A DNA stretch of 64,000 bases from an uncultured Pseudoxanthomonas sp. (GCA_937975725.1 CALJUL010000020.1:1-64000); one strand, 5' to 3'; shown: positions 50,815 through 60,101, numbered from the stretch's first letter. A program made the numbers and translations. The notes: a model not told the origin generated them from the sequence alone.

Positions 50815-52008
50815 TCATGCCTCGCTTTCCAGCCGGTCGATGCGGCGCGCGGCCGCCAGCATGGCGACCATCGACAGCGCGAGCGCGGCGATGGCGACCG
50901 CGATGAGGAAGGGGAAGTCGTCGTCGGTCAGCAGCCGCCCGGCCAGCAGCGGGCCGGAGGCCAGGCCCAGCTTGGAGACGAAGCCGCCCAGCGTGGCCAG
51001 CCGTCCCGAGCCGTCCAGCCGCGCCAGCATGCCGAACAGGTATGGCACCACGAACGACCAGGTGATGGCGGTGCCGACGTTGGCGATGAAGAACACCGGC
51101 TGCATGCTGCTCCAGAAGAAGCCGGCGGTGCCGGCCAGGGTGAGCAGCATCGCAGCCAGCAGCGGGCGCAGGCGGCCGAAGCGCGTGCCCATGACGATCA
51201 CCAGGCCGGCGCCGGCCGCGCCGATCCAAGTGGCCCAGCCCAGCGCCTGGCCGATGAAGTCGCGGTGGAGCAGGGCGTGTTCGCCCAGGCGGATGATGAA
51301 GGCCGACAGCGCCATGTTGCCGCCCTGGAACAGGAACAGCGCCAGCAGCGTCAACCCCGCGGTGGTGCGCGCGGCCGGCGGCAGGCGCGGCGCCGCGGCG
51401 GCGCCGGCCCGGCGCGATTCGCCGAAGCGCGGGATCGCCGCCAGCGCGACCAGCGCGCACGCCGTCAGCGCCGCCAGCGACAGGAACAGGATGCGCGCGC
51501 CGTAGTCGGGCACCAGCGTCGGCAGGAACATCACCCCCAGCCCGCCCAGGCCGAACTGCACCAGCAGCAGCATGCCGAAGGCGCGGTCGGGCGAATGGGT
51601 ACGCGCCATCACCGAGTAGGTCACGCCCACCGCCATGCCGCCGATGAAGCCGTGCATCGCGCGCATCGCGGTGAGCAGGCCCGGTTCGCGGATGGCGACG
51701 GAGGCCAGGTCGAGCACCAGCAGCAGCGCCAGCAGCACAGCCAGTGCGGGCCGCCAGGCGATGCGCCGCACCAGCAGCACCGCGGTGAAGCTGCCCACGC
51801 TGGCGCCGTAGATGTTGGCCGCGCCCACCATGCCGGCCTGCGGATTGCTGAAGCCCAGGCCGGTGACCAGGCCGTCGACGATGGCCGCCATGATGTTGAC
51901 GTAGAAGAAGCCCGCCGTCGCCACCAGCGCCAGCAGCGCGTACAGCCACAGCCGGTCGGCGGCGGGCGCCGCGGACGCCTCGGGCAGCGCGTTGGGAGAA
52001 TCGCTCAT
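50815..52008 (-). CDS. MFS transporter, substrate unknown
   Basis: The 397-residue protein has about twelve hydrophobic segments typical of the major facilitator superfamily (VATAGFFYVNIMAAIVDGL near TM1; GMVGAANIYGASVGSF; FFWSSMQPVFFIANVGTAITW). No subfamily signature allows a substrate call. ATG 52008 overlaps the stop of the sulfotransferase gene (ATGA). Being in one operon with a TonB receptor and an amidase, it probably takes the same compound, or its product, across the inner membrane. Confidence 0.82.
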   Translation of the reverse strand: MSDSPNALPEASAAPAADRLWLYALLALVATAGFFYVNIMAAIVDGLVTGLGFSNPQAGMVGAANIYGASVGSFTAVLLVRRIAWRPALAVLLALLLVLDLASVAIREPGLLTAMRAMHGFIGGMAVGVTYSVMARTHSPDRAFGMLLLVQFGLGGLGVMFLPTLVPDYGARILFLSLAALTACALVALAAIPRFGESRRAGAAAAPRLPPAARTTAGLTLLALFLFQGGNMALSAFIIRLGEHALLHRDFIGQALGWATWIGAAGAGLVIVMGTRFGRLRPLLAAMLLTLAGTAGFFWSSMQPVFFIANVGTAITWSFVVPYLFGMLARLDGSGRLATLGGFVSKLGLASGPLLAGRLLTDDDFPFLIAVAIAALALSMVAMLAAARRIDRLESEA

Positions 52009-53408
52009 GCGGCGGGTTCCAGGTCGTCGTCCAGGCGCACGCCGGCGCCTTCGAAGTGCCGGCGCAGCGGCGCCAGTTCGTGCGCGTAGCGCCGCCACAG
52101 CCCGACCGAGGAGCGGTAGATCGGCTGCCGCACCTGCGCGGCGCTGGCGGTCAGCACCGGCTGCGGGTTGCGTTCGAAGTGCAGGCAGGCGTCTTCCCAC
52201 GGCAGTCCGGCGTGCGCGACCAGGCGGCGGCTGACCGCTTCCTGGTCGGCCACCAGCGCTTCGTAGTCCACTTCCAGGAACCGTTCCGCCGGCAGCACGC
52301 GGCGCCAGTGCGCCATCAGCCGGTCGTAGCCCAGCCAGTAGCGGGCCAGGTCGTCCAGGTCGTAGGAGAACGGATAGGCCATGCGGAACAGCGTCTTGTA
52401 CATCGCATAGCACGCATCCATCGGGTGCCGCCGCAGGTGGACGATGCGCGCCTGCGGCAGCGCCGCGGCGACCAGCGCCAGGTAGAGGAAGTTGCCCGGG
52501 GTCTTGTCGATGGTCCGCGCCTGCGTACCCGCCGGCAGGGTGTCGCAGTAGGCGCGGCCCAGCGCGGCGAAGTCCGCCTGCGCCGAGCGCCGCACCAGGT
52601 CGGCCTTGCCGGCGGCGGGGGCGGTGGCGGCGGCGCGCATCACCGCCTGTGCCAGGTCGGCGCTCTCGCCGCGGCTGGCGACGGCGGAGTGCGAACCGAG
52701 GATGCGGTCGACCAGGGTGGTGCCGCTGCGCGGCAGCCCGACCACGAACAGCGGCCGCGCATCCGCATGGCCGGCGTGCGCGCGGGCGAAGAACGCGGCG
52801 TCGAAGGTCTCCTCGATCAGCCGCATCGTGTCCAGGTCGTCCTCCACCCGGTAGCGCAGGCGCGCGCGGCGCGCGTCGGCGCCCTGGCGCAGCGCGGCGA
52901 AGGCGTCGGCGTGCCGGCCCAGGTCTTCGAGCTCCTTGGCCAGCGCATGGCACAGTCCGATGCGTGCCGGGTGCGCGGGGGGCAGCGAGGCCAGGCGCTG
53001 TTCGATCGCCGCGACGTGGTTGTCGCTGGGCGTCTGCCGACGCAGGGTGGAGCGGTTGTACCAGGCCGCGTCGTCGTCCGGCGCCAGTTCGATCGCCACG
53101 TCGAACAAGGCTTCGGCCGCGTCCAGCCTGCCCAGCGCGATCAGCGCGGTGGCGTGGTTGTACAGCGCGCCGGGGTCCTGCGGGTCCAGCGCGCAGGCCT
53201 GCGCGTAGCAGCGCTCGGCCTCGGCGTGCAGGCCGAGCGCGGTGTAGCGCAGCCCCAGTTCCTGCAGCAGCGCCGGATCGCGCGCCGCGCCCGCGGCCAG
53301 GCCGTGCAGCGCCTCGCGGCAGGCCGCCGCCTCGCCCCGCGCATGCAGCGCGTCGATCCGCCGCAATGCGGCGGCAGGCGGGGACGGGGCGGCGTGCGGC
53401 GCGTTCAC
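52005..53408 (-). CDS. TPR-repeat sulfotransferase-family protein
   Basis: The 467-residue protein has two to three TPR units (residues about 15-125, such as LQELGLRYTALGLHAEAERCYAQACALDPQD split across repeats) and then a sulfotransferase domain. The 5'-phosphosulfate loop is LFVVGLPRSGTTLVDRIL, and the 3'-phosphate region is RIVHLRRHPMDACYAMYKTLF. The GTG at 53408 is one base after the TonB receptor stop. TPR-sulfotransferases are frequently placed next to TonB receptors in Xanthomonadaceae, Caulobacter and sphingomonads, but their acceptor there is not established. No signal peptide is seen, so it acts in the cytoplasm. Confidence 0.88.
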   Translation of the reverse strand: MNAPHAAPSPPAAALRRIDALHARGEAAACREALHGLAAGAARDPALLQELGLRYTALGLHAEAERCYAQACALDPQDPGALYNHATALIALGRLDAAEALFDVAIELAPDDDAAWYNRSTLRRQTPSDNHVAAIEQRLASLPPAHPARIGLCHALAKELEDLGRHADAFAALRQGADARRARLRYRVEDDLDTMRLIEETFDAAFFARAHAGHADARPLFVVGLPRSGTTLVDRILGSHSAVASRGESADLAQAVMRAAATAPAAGKADLVRRSAQADFAALGRAYCDTLPAGTQARTIDKTPGNFLYLALVAAALPQARIVHLRRHPMDACYAMYKTLFRMAYPFSYDLDDLARYWLGYDRLMAHWRRVLPAERFLEVDYEALVADQEAVSRRLVAHAGLPWEDACLHFERNPQPVLTASAAQVRQPIYRSSVGLWRRYAHELAPLRRHFEGAGVRLDDDLEPAA

Positions 53409-53409
53409 G

Positions 53410-55821
53410 TCAGAAACGGTAGCCGAGGGTGAAGCCCACGGTCCGCGGCAGGGTCACCAGCGCCTTGGAGCCGTTGCCGTAGTAGTCCTGCGCCGGCGAG
53501 GTGCCCATGTACTGCTCGGTGTAGACGCCGGTCACGCCTTCCTCGTTGGCCAGGTTCTTCAGCCACAGGGTCAGGTCCCAGTTGTCGATGCTGTAGGTTG
53601 CCGAGGCGTTGAACAGCGCGAAGCCGTCCAGCGTGTGGCGGAACTTCGGGCTGAGGCTGAGCGCGTTCTCGGTCTCGGACTGGTAGTAGGCGTCGCCGCG
53701 CAGCGTCAGCAGGCCGCGGCCCAGCGGGATGCCGTAGCCGGCCGCGGCGTTGAAGCGGTGCTCGGGCGCGCCGGGTAGTGCGTCGCCCTTGCGGCCGTAC
53801 AGGTAGGTGCCGTCCACGGCCACCGCGTCGGCTTCCAGCCGCGCCTCGGTGTAGGTGTAGCCCAGGCTGTAGGTGAAGCCTTCGCCGACCGCGCCGGACA
53901 GTTCCAGTTCGACGCCGCGGGTGCTGGCCTTGGGCGCGTTCTGCACGGCGAAGAAGCCCCAGTTGGTGGTCGAACTGTTGACCTGCGGGTCCTTCCAGTC
54001 CACGTAGAACACGTCGGCGTTGTAGTTGAGCCTGCCCACGCGGCCCTTGATGCCGATCTCGTGGTTGCGCACGGTATCGGACCGGTAGCTGCCCCAGGCC
54101 GGGTCCTCGGCGTAGTTGCCGGTGGTGGGCGTGGCATTGGTGCCGCCGCGCCGGTAGCCTTCGGACACCGTGGCGTAGAGCTGGTTGTTGGTGTTGAAGA
54201 ACCACGACACGTTGGCCTTGAACAGGGTGTCCTCGGCCGATTCGCGGTCCTCGCTGACGCTGGTGGCCGAGCCGACCCAGGGGCTCACCAGCATCGACTG
54301 GGTGGACGCGGCCTTGAGCCGGAAGTGGCGGAAGCCGCCGGTGAACTGCAGGTCGCCGGTGGCGTGCCAGGTCAGTTCGCCGTACAGCGCGGTTTCCTTG
54401 AAGCGTTCGCGCTGGCGGTAGTCGAAATCCTGGTCGCTGACGATCAGGTCCTGCACGGCGGGCGTGACGACCCACGCGTCCCACCAGCGCTTCAGCCCGC
54501 GCAGGTAGCTCTGCTGCGAGGCGCGGCGCTTCTGGTCCTGGTGGAAGACGCCCAGCACGTAGTCGAAGCGGCCCACGCTCTTGGAGGTCAGGCGCAGTTC
54601 CTGGGTGAAAGCGCTCTCGCCGTAGTCGCGCACCGCCGAGGCCATCGGCCGCGGGTAGTTGTAGTAGAACGCGCCCAGCCAGCCGTTCTGCGCGTAGAAG
54701 CCGGTGTTCTCGCTGGTGATGTCGCCCTCGTGGTTGTAGTCCGAGGTGCTGGAGGTCAGGGTGGCGAAGCCCAGGTCGATGTTGGCCTCCAGGCTGGTCA
54801 GGTTGACGTGCCGCGCCGCCGGTTCCAGTTGCACCGCGCCGACTTCCAGGTCGCGGTACGGCACGCCCCAGCCGTCGTTGCCCAGGCTGGTGCCGCGGCG
54901 GCCGCCGAAGCGGTCGGCCTGCGCCATGTAGCTGAGGGTGGCGTCGAAGCGGTCGCTGGGCTTCCACAGCAGCGAGGCGCGGCCGTAGTTCTGGCGCACG
55001 AAGTCGGCGTCGCGCACGGTGCGGTACTCGGCGGCCGGGTCGAGCACGCCGTTCGGCGCGGCCGGCAGGCCGTCCGCGTCGAGCTTGTAGACGTTGCGGT
55101 AGTCGGTGACGCCCGGGTAGTCGTTGAGCGTGGCGTTGACGCGCAGCGCCAGCGTGCTGGCCAGCGGTGCGTTGAGCATGAAGGACTCGGACATGCCGAT
55201 GCTGCCGGAGCCGTCCACGCTGGAGGCGCTCAGGCTGACCCGCGCGTCCCAGGTGTCCAGTTCGGGCTGGCGCAGCAGGAAGCGCACCGCGCCGCCCAGC
55301 GCGCCGGAGCCGTACAGCGTGCCCTGCGGCCCCCGCAGCACTTCCACCCGCTCGATGTCCGAGAGCAGGAAGTTGGCGAACAGCGGCGTCTTGTCCACGT
55401 AGGTGGCGACCGTGGACGCCGCCGAGACCGCGTAGTCGCCCAGCGCCGAACTGTCCACGTTCAGGCCGCGGATGCGGATGCCGCTGACCACGCTGGAGTT
55501 GCGCGCGCCGCGGTCCACCACGCCCACGCCGGCCACGCCGCGCATCAGCTCGGCGGTGTCCAGGATGTTGCCCTGCTCGATGGCCTCGCCCGACACCGCG
55601 CTGATGTTGTAGGGCACGGCCAGGATGTCCTGCTCGCGTCCCTGCGCGGTGACCACGACGGTTTCCAGCTCGGTCGGCTTGTCGGCGTCGGCGGCTTCCT
55701 GCGCCAGCGCCGGCAGCGCGGGCGCCAGCAGGCCGGCGAAGATGGCGCCGGCCAGCGCGGAGCGGCGCGGCAGGCGGCGCGGCAGGCGGCGGTGCGTCGG
55801 GCGCTCGTGGTGCGTGTTCAT
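53410..55821 (-). CDS. TonB-dependent outer-membrane receptor
   Basis: The 803-residue receptor has a signal peptide (residues about 15-42, ending PALAQ) and a TonB-box-like ELETVVVTAQGRE. The plug has LAVPYNISAVSGEAIEQ, IRIRGLNVD and RVEVLRGPQGTLYGSGALGGAVRF. A beta-barrel follows, ending VGFTLGYRF. GGGGAGAG precedes ATG 55821. It is of the general FecA/CirA-like 'iron complex' type by motif, but the neighbours (amidase, GABA aminotransferase, SSADH, MFS) suggest an amide or polyamine-like organic ligand. It is the second gene of an operon starting at the amidase gene. Confidence 0.9.
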   Translation of the reverse strand: MNTHHERPTHRRLPRRLPRRSALAGAIFAGLLAPALPALAQEAADADKPTELETVVVTAQGREQDILAVPYNISAVSGEAIEQGNILDTAELMRGVAGVGVVDRGARNSSVVSGIRIRGLNVDSSALGDYAVSAASTVATYVDKTPLFANFLLSDIERVEVLRGPQGTLYGSGALGGAVRFLLRQPELDTWDARVSLSASSVDGSGSIGMSESFMLNAPLASTLALRVNATLNDYPGVTDYRNVYKLDADGLPAAPNGVLDPAAEYRTVRDADFVRQNYGRASLLWKPSDRFDATLSYMAQADRFGGRRGTSLGNDGWGVPYRDLEVGAVQLEPAARHVNLTSLEANIDLGFATLTSSTSDYNHEGDITSENTGFYAQNGWLGAFYYNYPRPMASAVRDYGESAFTQELRLTSKSVGRFDYVLGVFHQDQKRRASQQSYLRGLKRWWDAWVVTPAVQDLIVSDQDFDYRQRERFKETALYGELTWHATGDLQFTGGFRHFRLKAASTQSMLVSPWVGSATSVSEDRESAEDTLFKANVSWFFNTNNQLYATVSEGYRRGGTNATPTTGNYAEDPAWGSYRSDTVRNHEIGIKGRVGRLNYNADVFYVDWKDPQVNSSTTNWGFFAVQNAPKASTRGVELELSGAVGEGFTYSLGYTYTEARLEADAVAVDGTYLYGRKGDALPGAPEHRFNAAAGYGIPLGRGLLTLRGDAYYQSETENALSLSPKFRHTLDGFALFNASATYSIDNWDLTLWLKNLANEEGVTGVYTEQYMGTSPAQDYYGNGSKALVTLPRTVGFTLGYRF

Positions 55822-55877
55822 GGCATTGCTCTCCCCGTGGTTCGTATGGCGTGGTGTGGTGGCGTGCCGCATGGGCG

Positions 55878-56744
55878 TCAGGCGTCCGGCAGGCGCAGCG
55901 GGCCCAGGGCGTCCAGCGCCGCCGACGGCGCGCGCGCGGCGCCGTAGGCGGGGAACACCACCGGATGGTCGCGGAAACTCTTGAGCGGCTGGCCCAAGCC
56001 GTGCCAGCCGCGTTCGCGGCAGCGGCGCAGATGGGCGAAATCGACTTCGAACGCGATCACCTCGCGGCCGCTGCCGGCCTGGTGGATCACTTCGCCGCCC
56101 GGCCCGCACACCACCGACCGGCCCACGCCCAGGTCGCCGGCGACGTTGACGTCGACGAAGTAGCACTGGTTGGTGGCCGCGCTGGCGCGGGCGATGGCGA
56201 TCTCGACCTCGCGGTCGATGGTGTTGGTCATGGTGGGGTGCAGGATCACCTCCGCGCCCATGCTGACCAGCGAGCGCGTGGTCTCCGGGAACCACATGTC
56301 GTAGCAGATCGAGACGCCGAAGCGTCCGGCGTCCGGCACGTCGAACACCACGCACTCGGTGCCCGGCGTTATGCCGCGCTCGTAGGGCGCGAATGGGAAC
56401 AGCTTGCGGTAGCGCGCCACCACCCCGCCGCGCGGGTCGATCACCGGCGTGGTGTTGTAGACGGCGCCGTCGCGGTGCTCGTACAGCGAGCCCGGCACCA
56501 GCCACAGGCCGTGGCGGCGGGCCAGGTCGCACAGGAACGCCTCGGCGTCGCCGGGCAGGCACTGCGCGTGCTCGGGATTGGCGCCGAAGCCGCACAGTTC
56601 GCCCAGCAGCACCATGCGCACCCACGGGAAGCGCCGCGCCACCGCGCCGACTTCGCCGGCGATCCGCTCCAGGTTGTCGCCGGGGCCGTAGGCGAGCTGG
56701 AGCCCGGCGATGCCGAAGCTGCGGGGGTGTCCGGGAGTTTCCAA
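55878..56744 (-). CDS. Nitrilase-superfamily carbon-nitrogen hydrolase
   Basis: The 288-residue cytoplasmic amidase has the Glu-Lys-Cys triad of the superfamily: E49 in LLGELCGFG, K114 in RYRKLFPF, and C147 in VSICYDMWFPET. YERGITPGTE and VVCGPGGEVIHQAG are also conserved. It starts with TTG at 56744, supported by AAGGA six bases upstream; no ATG or GTG lies near. It would hydrolyse an amide or carbamoyl compound. With gabT and gabD nearby the product may be GABA or a related omega-amino acid. The promoter region holds a 23-bp-spaced GCCAG direct repeat also found before gabT. Confidence 0.87.
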   Translation of the reverse strand: METPGHPRSFGIAGLQLAYGPGDNLERIAGEVGAVARRFPWVRMVLLGELCGFGANPEHAQCLPGDAEAFLCDLARRHGLWLVPGSLYEHRDGAVYNTTPVIDPRGGVVARYRKLFPFAPYERGITPGTECVVFDVPDAGRFGVSICYDMWFPETTRSLVSMGAEVILHPTMTNTIDREVEIAIARASAATNQCYFVDVNVAGDLGVGRSVVCGPGGEVIHQAGSGREVIAFEVDFAHLRRCRERGWHGLGQPLKSFRDHPVVFPAYGAARAPSAALDALGPLRLPDA

Positions 56745-56806
56745 GGCGTGTCCTTGCGAAGCGGCGTTCCCCCGGACGGTAGTGCCTGCGCGCGGGTGCG
56801 CTTAGA

Positions 56807-56834
56807 GCCAGTAAGAGTGAATCGATGGTGCCAG
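56807..56834. promoter_or_regulatory. GCCAG direct repeat (23-bp period), candidate MocR operator
   Basis: GCCAG occurs at 56807-56811 and 56830-56834; the second copy is within ATGGTGCCAG. On the transcribed minus strand this reads CTGGCACCAT...ACTGGCTC. The repeat lies 63 bases upstream of the amidase start codon. The same spacing and the same ATGGTGCCAG stand 66 bases upstream of gabT. MocR/GabR-family proteins bind direct repeats, and a MocR-like gene ends 15 bp away. Confidence 0.65.
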
Positions 56835-56848
56835 TGTGGCGCCAGGCG

Positions 56849-58657
56849 CTAGCCGCGGCGGCGCCGCGCCGCCGGCTTGCGCACCAGCACCGCGGCATCG
56901 ACCATCAGGCCGTCCTCGCCGTAGATGCGGACCTGGTCGCCGTCGACCACGATGGCGTAGCCGGCCGCCTCGCCGTAGGCCCACTGGCGCCATTGCCGGT
57001 ACCAGCGGTCGCCCTGCAGCCACCAGTGGCCGCGGTCGCAGTCCTCGCCGGCGTAGCCGGCGGTGCCGACGAGATCGCCGTTGGCGCGGATCTCCAGCGT
57101 GCAGGGCTCGCCGTAGACGGTGCGGTAGAGCAGCGCGGCGCCGGCCAGGGTCTGCCGCAGCGCGCGACCGCGCAGCGGCGGCACCGGATCGTCCTCGATG
57201 CGGCGCGAGGCGGACGACAGGTCGCCGCGCACCAGCCGTGCGAGGGTGCGCACGCCTTCGCGGATGCGGTCGGCGGAGATGCCGGTGACGCCCATGCACA
57301 GCGCCTCGCGGCCGTCGGCGCAGCGCGTGGGTTCGACCAGGATGCCGAGGGCGGCGGCGCGGTAGGCCAGGTCGCGCGCGTCCATGCCGCCGGGCATGCT
57401 GACCCAGTAGGCGCTGGCGCCGGGCGAGGTCTCGATGCTGACGCGCTCGTGCAGGTAGTGGTTGAGCGCGTCGCGCAGCGCGGTGCGGCGCTCGGCCAGC
57501 ACGCGCCCGGCGCGCACCAGGCAGGAGGAGTAGTGGCCCAGGCCGATGAAGTACGCCCACGCGCGCTGCAGGATGCGCGGCGGCGTGGCGCCCTGGCTGC
57601 GGCGCAGGTGGCGCGCGCGCTCGATGAAGGCGGCCGGCGCCACCAGCACGCCGGGCGGCTCGCCGCAGGACGCGGTGGGCGCCAGGCCGCCCACGTACAC
57701 CACGCGGCCGTCGCGGTCGAAGGCGCGCAGCGCCGGCGCGACGCGGCCGCCGTCCTGCACGCCGGCCGGCACATCGTGCTCGATCAGCAGCCCGTCGGCC
57801 GCCGCGACTTGCGCGAGCAGTTGCCGCGGATACTTGGAGTCGGCAGCGGAACCGTGGCGGCCGCTGGTCACCACCACCGCGCCGGCCGGCAGCGGTGCGC
57901 GCAGTTCCGGATCGAGATAGCGCACGTCGGCGCCGCGCTCGTGCAGCCGCCGCTCGAATTCCGGGTCGGTCGGCCGTTCCAGGACCACCGGCGTGCCGCG
58001 GCGCACCAGCAGTTCGCCGGCCATCTGCAGGGCGTGGCGGCTGGACAGCGTCATCAGCAGTTCGTCCGCGCCGGCCTCGATGCCGCGCATGGGCAATACC
58101 TTGCCGCGCATCTCCTCGGCCAGCATCAGGTCGTCGGCGTCGCCGCTCTCCAGCGGCCATTGCAGGACTTCGTGGCGCGAGCCGGCCAGGCGGATCGCCT
58201 CGCTCCACTCCGCCACCGGGGTCAGTTCGGTATCGACACGGCCGTCGATGAAGGGGAAGGGATAGCGATGCCAGTGCTGCGGGCAGCGGAAGCCGCCGTC
58301 GTCGGCCGCCGGCGGCAGGCGCGCGGCCATCGGCGAGGCCGGGTCCAGGCTGCGTTGCACGCGGCCCAGGCGCGCGCCGGGCGCGGCCGAGGCCACGTAC
58401 ACGCCGCTGCGCGAACGGCTGGCCAGGTGCCCTTCGGCCAGCAGCGCGTCGTAGGCCAGGCTGACGGTGTTGCGCGACACGCCGATGCGCGCCGCCAACT
58501 GGCGCGAGGACGGCAGCCGCTGGCCCGGGCGCAGCACGCCGCGGTGGATCGCGTTGACCAGCTTCTGCCGCAACTGGTGTTGCAGGCTCAGCGGATCGGC
58601 CGGGTCCAGGGCCAGGTTGAGGCCGTCGGCGGTGCGCGGTTCGCGTTTCATCGGCAC
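56849..58657 (-). CDS. MocR/GabR-like regulator lacking the PLP lysine, with extra C-terminal domain
   Basis: The 602-residue protein has a GntR winged helix-turn-helix (SLQHQLRQKLVNAIHRGVLRPG, PSSRQLAARIGVSRNTVSLAYD) and a fold-type-I aminotransferase-like domain (about 130-480). Where MocR proteins have the PLP lysine (Y-x-G-T-x-S-K) it reads YVGGLAPTASCG, with Pro327 in the lysine position. An added domain of about 110 residues (490-602) has a WWLQGDRWYRQWRQW core and ends in Arg-rich sequence; MocR proteins normally end near residue 480. The start may be GTG 58657 or ATG 58651. It lies 67 bp after gabT and probably controls gabT and the amidase operon. Confidence 0.85.
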   Translation of the reverse strand: MPMKREPRTADGLNLALDPADPLSLQHQLRQKLVNAIHRGVLRPGQRLPSSRQLAARIGVSRNTVSLAYDALLAEGHLASRSRSGVYVASAAPGARLGRVQRSLDPASPMAARLPPAADDGGFRCPQHWHRYPFPFIDGRVDTELTPVAEWSEAIRLAGSRHEVLQWPLESGDADDLMLAEEMRGKVLPMRGIEAGADELLMTLSSRHALQMAGELLVRRGTPVVLERPTDPEFERRLHERGADVRYLDPELRAPLPAGAVVVTSGRHGSAADSKYPRQLLAQVAAADGLLIEHDVPAGVQDGGRVAPALRAFDRDGRVVYVGGLAPTASCGEPPGVLVAPAAFIERARHLRRSQGATPPRILQRAWAYFIGLGHYSSCLVRAGRVLAERRTALRDALNHYLHERVSIETSPGASAYWVSMPGGMDARDLAYRAAALGILVEPTRCADGREALCMGVTGISADRIREGVRTLARLVRGDLSSASRRIEDDPVPPLRGRALRQTLAGAALLYRTVYGEPCTLEIRANGDLVGTAGYAGEDCDRGHWWLQGDRWYRQWRQWAYGEAAGYAIVVDGDQVRIYGEDGLMVDAAVLVRKPAARRRRG

Positions 58658-58724
58658 GGGGGCGGCTCCACGGCGTGGAGCCAGTATCGGCCATCCTGCC
58701 TGCGGCGCCGCATGCGCGCCGCCG

Positions 58725-60008
58725 CTAGCGGCCGGGCAGGCGCAGGGCGTCTTCCAGCAGCGCCAGCCCTTCGTCCAGCACTGCCTCGGGAATGGTCAGC
58801 GGATAGAGCAGGCGCACGGATTCGCCCAGGCTGCCGCAGCCCAGCAGCATCAGCCCGGCCGCGTGCGCGCGTTGCAGTACGTCGCGCGTGGCGGTGGGAT
58901 CGGGCCGGTCGCCATCGCGCTCGGTCACCAGGTCGAAGGCGATCATCGAACCCGGTCCGCGCACGTGCGCGATCGGGCGCAGGTCCTCGCGCGCGGCGAA
59001 TTCCCGCAACCGCGCCTTCGCCCGCGCGCCGAGCGTGTCCGCGCGCTCGGCCAGCCGTTCCTCCTCGATCACGTCGAGCACCGCCAGCGCCGCCGCGCAG
59101 GCCACCGGCGAACCGGCGTAGGTGCCGCCCAGCCCGCCCGGCTCCACCGCATCCATCAGGTCGGCGCGGCCGATCACGCCGGACAGCGGGAAGCCGCCGC
59201 CCAGCGACTTGGCCACGGTCATCAGGTCCGGCTTCACCCCGGTGTGCTCGATGCCGAACAGGCGCCCGGTGCGGGCGAAGCCGGTCTGCACTTCGTCGGC
59301 GATCAGCACGATGCCGTGCGCGTCGGCCAGTTCGCGCAGCGCCTGCATCAGCTCCGCCGGCGCGGGCAGGAAGCCGCCTTCGCCCTGCACCGGCTCGACG
59401 ATGATGGCGGCCACGTCCTCGGCCGCCACGTCGGCCTTGAACAGCCCTTCGATGGCCTCCAGGCTGTCGGCCACGGTCACGCCCTTGTGCGCGGCGGGGA
59501 ACGGCACGTGGTACACGCCGCCCGGCAGCGGGCCGAAGCCGCGCTTGTACGGCGCGGTCTTGCCGGTCAGCGACATGGCCATGAAGCTGCGGCCGTGGAA
59601 GCCGCCGGCGAAGGCGACGACGGCGTGGCGGCGGGTCGCCGCACGCGCGATCTTGACCGCGTTCTCCACCGCCTCGGCGCCGGTGGAGAAGAAGATCGTC
59701 TTCGCTTCGCCCTCGATCGGCGCCAGCCGGTTGAGGCGCTCGGCCAGCGCCACGTAGGCCTCGTAGCCGGCCACCTGGAAGGCGGTGTGTGTGCAGCGGC
59801 GCATCTGCCGTTCGGCCGCCGCGATCACGCGGGGATGGCAGTGGCCGACGTTGAGCACGGCGATGCCGGAGGCGAAGTCGATGAAGCGGCGGCCGTCCGC
59901 GTCCCAGACTTCGGCGTTCTCGGCGCGGTCGACGAACACGCCCAGCGCGGTGCTCACGCCGCGAGGGACGTTCGTGCGGCGGCGTTCGATCAGGTCCTGG
60001 TTGGACAC
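58725..60008 (-). CDS. gabT: 4-aminobutyrate aminotransferase
   Basis: The 427-residue class III aminotransferase transfers the amino group of GABA to 2-oxoglutarate, giving succinate semialdehyde. IFFSTGAEAVENAVKIARA, GGFHGRSFMAMSLTGK, IVEPVQGEGGF and LIADEVQTGFARTG (PLP Asp) are present, with the Schiff-base Lys in VAKSLGGGFPLSG. The family match to GabT is close over the whole length. The start GTG at 60008 has GGAG eight bases upstream. A direct-repeat operator candidate lies 66-93 bases before the start. SSADH for the next step is at 49113. Confidence 0.94.
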   Translation of the reverse strand: MSNQDLIERRRTNVPRGVSTALGVFVDRAENAEVWDADGRRFIDFASGIAVLNVGHCHPRVIAAAERQMRRCTHTAFQVAGYEAYVALAERLNRLAPIEGEAKTIFFSTGAEAVENAVKIARAATRRHAVVAFAGGFHGRSFMAMSLTGKTAPYKRGFGPLPGGVYHVPFPAAHKGVTVADSLEAIEGLFKADVAAEDVAAIIVEPVQGEGGFLPAPAELMQALRELADAHGIVLIADEVQTGFARTGRLFGIEHTGVKPDLMTVAKSLGGGFPLSGVIGRADLMDAVEPGGLGGTYAGSPVACAAALAVLDVIEEERLAERADTLGARAKARLREFAAREDLRPIAHVRGPGSMIAFDLVTERDGDRPDPTATRDVLQRAHAAGLMLLGCGSLGESVRLLYPLTIPEAVLDEGLALLEDALRLPGR

Positions 60009-60073
60009 GGCGGCATCTCCATGTGGGCGGGGTCGAGCGGGCAGGGTGACCGCGGACCGTGCGCGGTCGTAGT

Positions 60074-60101
60074 GCCAGACTGCAGTTTCGCATGGTGCCA
60101 G
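60074..60101. promoter_or_regulatory. GCCAG direct repeat (23-bp period) upstream of gabT
   Basis: GCCAG at 60074-60078 and 60097-60101, the second within ATGGTGCCAG, is the same arrangement as at 56807-56834 and at nearly the same distance from the start codon. The shared spacing and shared flanking bases make chance unlikely. The rest of the 296-bp gap 60009-60304 shows nothing else I can support. Confidence 0.65.
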
